NCBI RefSeq assembly: GCF_000015265.1
Contig: NC_008699.1
Span: 3,472,001 to 3,536,000 of the forward strand
Direction: 5' to 3'
Source: Nocardioides sp. JS614
GTDB lineage: Bacteria > Actinomycetota > Actinomycetes > Propionibacteriales > Nocardioidaceae
Length of the DNA: 64,000 nt
This document shows positions 61,876 through 64,000 of this stretch, in pieces. The translations under genes and the position numbers were made by a program. Below the pieces are notes generated by a model. That model was not told where the DNA came from, made no database searches, and saw only the letters and a program-made list of their open reading frames with translations. Position 1 is the first letter of the stretch. Every line of letters starts with the position of its first letter.

Positions 61876-62355
61876 GTGCCCACCTGCGTCAGCGCCCATG
61901 TCCTCCGTGAGCCCCAGGGCTCGTTCGAGCTCGTCGACGGGATCGAGCTCGCCGACCCGCGTCCCGGTGAGGTTCTCGTCCGTTACACCTCGACGGGGTT
62001 GTGCCACACCGACCTGTTCGCGCGCGACGTCTTCCACCACCCCGACTTCCCGCCGGCCATCTACGGCCACGAAGGCACGGGCGTGGTGGAGCAGGTGGGA
62101 CCGGGCGTCACCGACGTCGCCGAGGGCGACCGCGTGATGGCCTCCTACACGTCGTGCGGCCAGTGCCGGACCTGCCTCACCGGCCGGCCGTTCAACTGCG
62201 AGCGCTTCAACGACGTCAACTTCGCTCTCGCCCGCGGCGACGGCTCCTACAAGGACCTGCAGCTGCAGGTGTACCGGGTTCGCGGGGCCGACCTCGACCG
62301 CCCTCCTCTGGCGGACCAGCAGTACGGCGCGGCCCAGCACTCGTCGGAGTCCTGA
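61876..62355 (+). pseudogene. Truncated zinc alcohol dehydrogenase
   Basis: GTG start at 61876 with AGGAG upstream. The first ~115 residues are a normal MDR N-terminus: STGLCHTDLFARDVFHHP, YGHEGTGVVEQVG and CGQCRTCLTGRPFNCERFNDVNF. After about GDGSYKD the sequence no longer resembles the family and stops at residue 159, where relatives have about 365. The NAD-binding half is missing, so the product should be inactive as a dehydrogenase. A deletion joining unrelated sequence is the simplest cause. Confidence 0.8.
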
Positions 62356-62417
62356 TCGACTCCGGGCCAGCCGGAAGCCGCTCGTCAGGTGGTAGATGCC
62401 GAAGGAGTCTCGAGCAC

Positions 62418-63050
62418 ATGAGTCAGGACCGCAGGAACGCACGCTGGCAACGCGCCTGGGACAAGCATGCGGGCCACTACGACAAGGAGATGGGGTTCTG
62501 GGACCGTCACCTCTTCCGGGACAGCCGGTCCTGGGTCTGTGGGCGTGCCCGCGGCGACGTCCTCGAGGTCGCCGTCGGCACCGGCCTGAACCTCGGCGAG
62601 TACCCGATGGACGTGGCGCTGACCGGGATCGACCGCTCCCCGGCCATGCTGTCGATCGCGCGCGAGCGAGCGACGGACCTGCGCCGGGACGTCAGGCTCG
62701 AGGAGGCGGACGCCGCGCGCCTGCCCTTCCCCGACGCCAGGTTCGACACCGTGGTCTGTACCTACGGCCTCTGCGCGATCCCGGATCACCGGGCGGCGCT
62801 CGCGGAGATGGTGCGGGTCCTGAAGCCGGCGGGTCGGCTCCTGCTGTCCGATCACGTCGTGGCCACCAACCCCGTCGGGCGCGGGGCGCAATGGCTCCTC
62901 GAGCTGGCCACGGTGCCACTCCAGGGCGAGCACTTCCGGCGCCGACCCGCCGAGCTGCTCGCCGACCTTCCCGTCCGAGTCGAGGTGCGTGATCGGTTCG
63001 GTCCGGCCGGCATGGTCGAGCGGATCGCGGCCACCAGGCTCACCGGCTGA
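62418..63050 (+). CDS. Class I SAM-dependent methyltransferase
   Basis: 210 residues from the ATG at 62418, with AAGGAG upstream. SAM motif I is VLEVAVGTGLNLGEYP, then GIDRSPAMLSIA, EEADAARLPFPDARFDTVVC and LKPAGRLLLSDHV. The pattern is that of methyltransferase type 11 enzymes; the acceptor is unknown. Confidence 0.9.
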   Translation: MSQDRRNARWQRAWDKHAGHYDKEMGFWDRHLFRDSRSWVCGRARGDVLEVAVGTGLNLGEYPMDVALTGIDRSPAMLSIARERATDLRRDVRLEEADAARLPFPDARFDTVVCTYGLCAIPDHRAALAEMVRVLKPAGRLLLSDHVVATNPVGRGAQWLLELATVPLQGEHFRRRPAELLADLPVRVEVRDRFGPAGMVERIAATRLTG

Positions 63051-63185
63051 GCAAGCGCGAGGCGACCAGTTCACCGGCCGACATCGAAGACCTCGCAGCA
63101 CACCGCAGCCTGGCCCTTGGGGTAGTTGAGGCATAAACTAGGGCACCCGGCGGCTACGTCGCCGACGGTCTTCGGAGGTGGTCTT

Positions 63186-63590
63186 GTGGACGTCGTCTTC
63201 CTGGTCGGCCGGATCTTGTTCGCCTTCCTGTTCCTCGGATCCGCTGTCGGGCACCTGACCAAGAGTGCTGACATGGGCGGCTACGCCAGCTCCAAGGGCG
63301 TCCCGGCAGCCAGGATCATGGTGCTCGGCACCGGCGTACAGCTGGTTGTCGGTGCGCTCATGGTGCTTTTCGGCGTCTGGGGCGACCTCGGCGCCCTGCT
63401 GCTGGCACTGTTCCTGTTCGGCGCGGCATTCCTGATGCACGCGTATTGGAAGGAGAGCGAGCCGATGGGCAAACAGATGGAGATGATCCAGTTCAACAAG
63501 GACATCGCCCTCGCCGGAGCCGCTCTCGCGTTCTTCTGGGTGTTCCAGAACGGAGTGGACCTGACCCTCACCGACGGACTGTTCTCCTGA
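63186..63590 (+). CDS. DoxX-like membrane protein
   Basis: 134 residues from the GTG at 63186, with GGAGGTG upstream. Four hydrophobic segments: FLVGRILFAFLFLGSAVGH, a central pair around VQLVVGALMVLFG and LLALFLFGAAFL, and one near DIALAGAALAFFWVF. This is the DoxX-family layout. These small membrane proteins are tied to redox or thiol stress in some bacteria; the role here is unknown. Confidence 0.88.
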   Translation: MDVVFLVGRILFAFLFLGSAVGHLTKSADMGGYASSKGVPAARIMVLGTGVQLVVGALMVLFGVWGDLGALLLALFLFGAAFLMHAYWKESEPMGKQMEMIQFNKDIALAGAALAFFWVFQNGVDLTLTDGLFS

Positions 63591-63617
63591 CGGCAGGCAG
63601 CCTCGGCTCACGGCGAC

Positions 63618-64000
63618 TCACTGCGTGGTGAAGGCGATCTGGTCGGTGATCGGCAGCGGCACCGAGTCTCCGGTGGTGAGCAGGAGGTCGATCGAGCCCT
63701 GCAGCAGGTAGCTGCACTTGGGCAGCGACGCGATCGTGACCGGGTTGTCGGCACTGTCGAGCAGGGTGTTGACGGTGCCGAAGAAGTCCTGGGCGATCGG
63801 CGGGAGGGGATAGTGGTACGGCCCGCCCGGCCCCGTGACGGTCAACGACATGCTCCCCAGGTCGGGGTGCGCGGCGGTGTAGTTCACGTTGAGCGCGTTG
63901 GTGATCCGCGCGCAGCCGTGGCCGATGAGCTCCTGGACGTCCAGACTGATCACCCCGAGCTGGCCGTCGACCCGCGTGGGCACCCACGACCCGTGCTTCT
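63618..64000 (-). CDS. C-terminal part of an unknown protein, cut by the right edge
   Basis: The frame is open through the window edge and ends at 63618; about 127 residues are visible. It reads ...WVPTRVDGQLGVISLDVQ..., then LTVTGPGGPYHYPLPP and SYLLQGSIDLLLTTGDSVPLP. Beta-rich, with two cysteines, and suggestive of an exported protein, but no family is recognised. Its start lies outside the window. Confidence 0.6.
   Translation of the reverse strand, partial: KHGSWVPTRVDGQLGVISLDVQELIGHGCARITNALNVNYTAAHPDLGSMSLTVTGPGGPYHYPLPPIAQDFFGTVNTLLDSADNPVTIASLPKCSYLLQGSIDLLLTTGDSVPLPITDQIAFTTQ

Overview
The window looks like chromosomal DNA of a high-GC actinobacterium. The genus Nocardioides or a close relative is the best guess, from gene content and gene order only. 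Pointers are the block rpmB / DAK2-recG-rsmD-coaD-yceD-rpmF-rnc-mutM / smc-ftsY-amt, an IclR-type regulator (NdgR-like) divergent from leuCD, a CofC/FbiD enzyme of coenzyme F420 synthesis, an HU protein with a long Lys/Ala/Pro tail, many GTG starts and several short or leaderless leaders. Genes are dense and mostly on the minus strand. I saw no rRNA, no convincing tRNA and no CRISPR array.

Layout. Positions 1-6900 (all minus) hold amt (cut by the left edge), ftsY, a small membrane protein, a hotdog thioesterase and smc. Positions 7.1-15.6 kb are a less conserved insert between smc and mutM: a class-V aminotransferase, a lone TnpB RNA-guided nuclease with a candidate omegaRNA/right end, a nucleotidyltransferase, a GlcD-type flavin oxidase, an MFS exporter, a secreted LVIVD-repeat protein and a conserved 69-residue coiled-coil protein. 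Positions 15.6-23.2 kb are the conserved block mutM to the DAK2 protein, with rpmB divergent. Positions 23.6-34 kb hold housekeeping genes: thiL, an Lrp-like domain protein, a DUF3515 lipoprotein, ddl, a Cys/Met PLP enzyme, gpsA, plsC, cofC, hup, leuDC and ndgR. Positions 34.1-37.5 kb hold DNA alkylation repair genes (ogt, ada-alkA fusion) and an LCP cell-wall ligase.

Positions 37.5-43.1 kb are a tight four-gene operon (ThDP enzyme, epimerase, SDR, BASS transporter) divergent from a PucR-type regulator. Two TTGTG/CACAA palindromes lie between the divergent genes. Positions 43.2-47.4 kb hold a methyltransferase-DsrE pair, a degenerate HD-GYP/LuxR protein and a YbdK-type ligase.

Positions 47.4-59.4 kb are a large catabolic locus. 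A DeoR-type regulator faces a nine-gene, largely overlapping operon: an LsrB/RbsB-like binding lipoprotein, a double ATPase, two permeases, DhaK, DhaL, a BtpA/SgcQ protein, an FGGY kinase and an M29 metallopeptidase. A Zn alcohol dehydrogenase stands alongside. The likely logic is import of a small sugar, polyol or signal molecule, phosphorylation by the FGGY and/or DhaKL kinases, further processing, and control by the DeoR protein. The substrate is not evident. Positions 59.5-64 kb hold a subtilase, a small unknown protein, a VapBC module, a truncated alcohol dehydrogenase, a methyltransferase, a DoxX-like protein and the end of a protein cut by the right edge.

Two intergenic stretches (36131-36298 and 44443-44612) share a diverged ~100-bp core and each is closed by a different long terminal inverted repeat. 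This is the clearest structure not explained by the genes.
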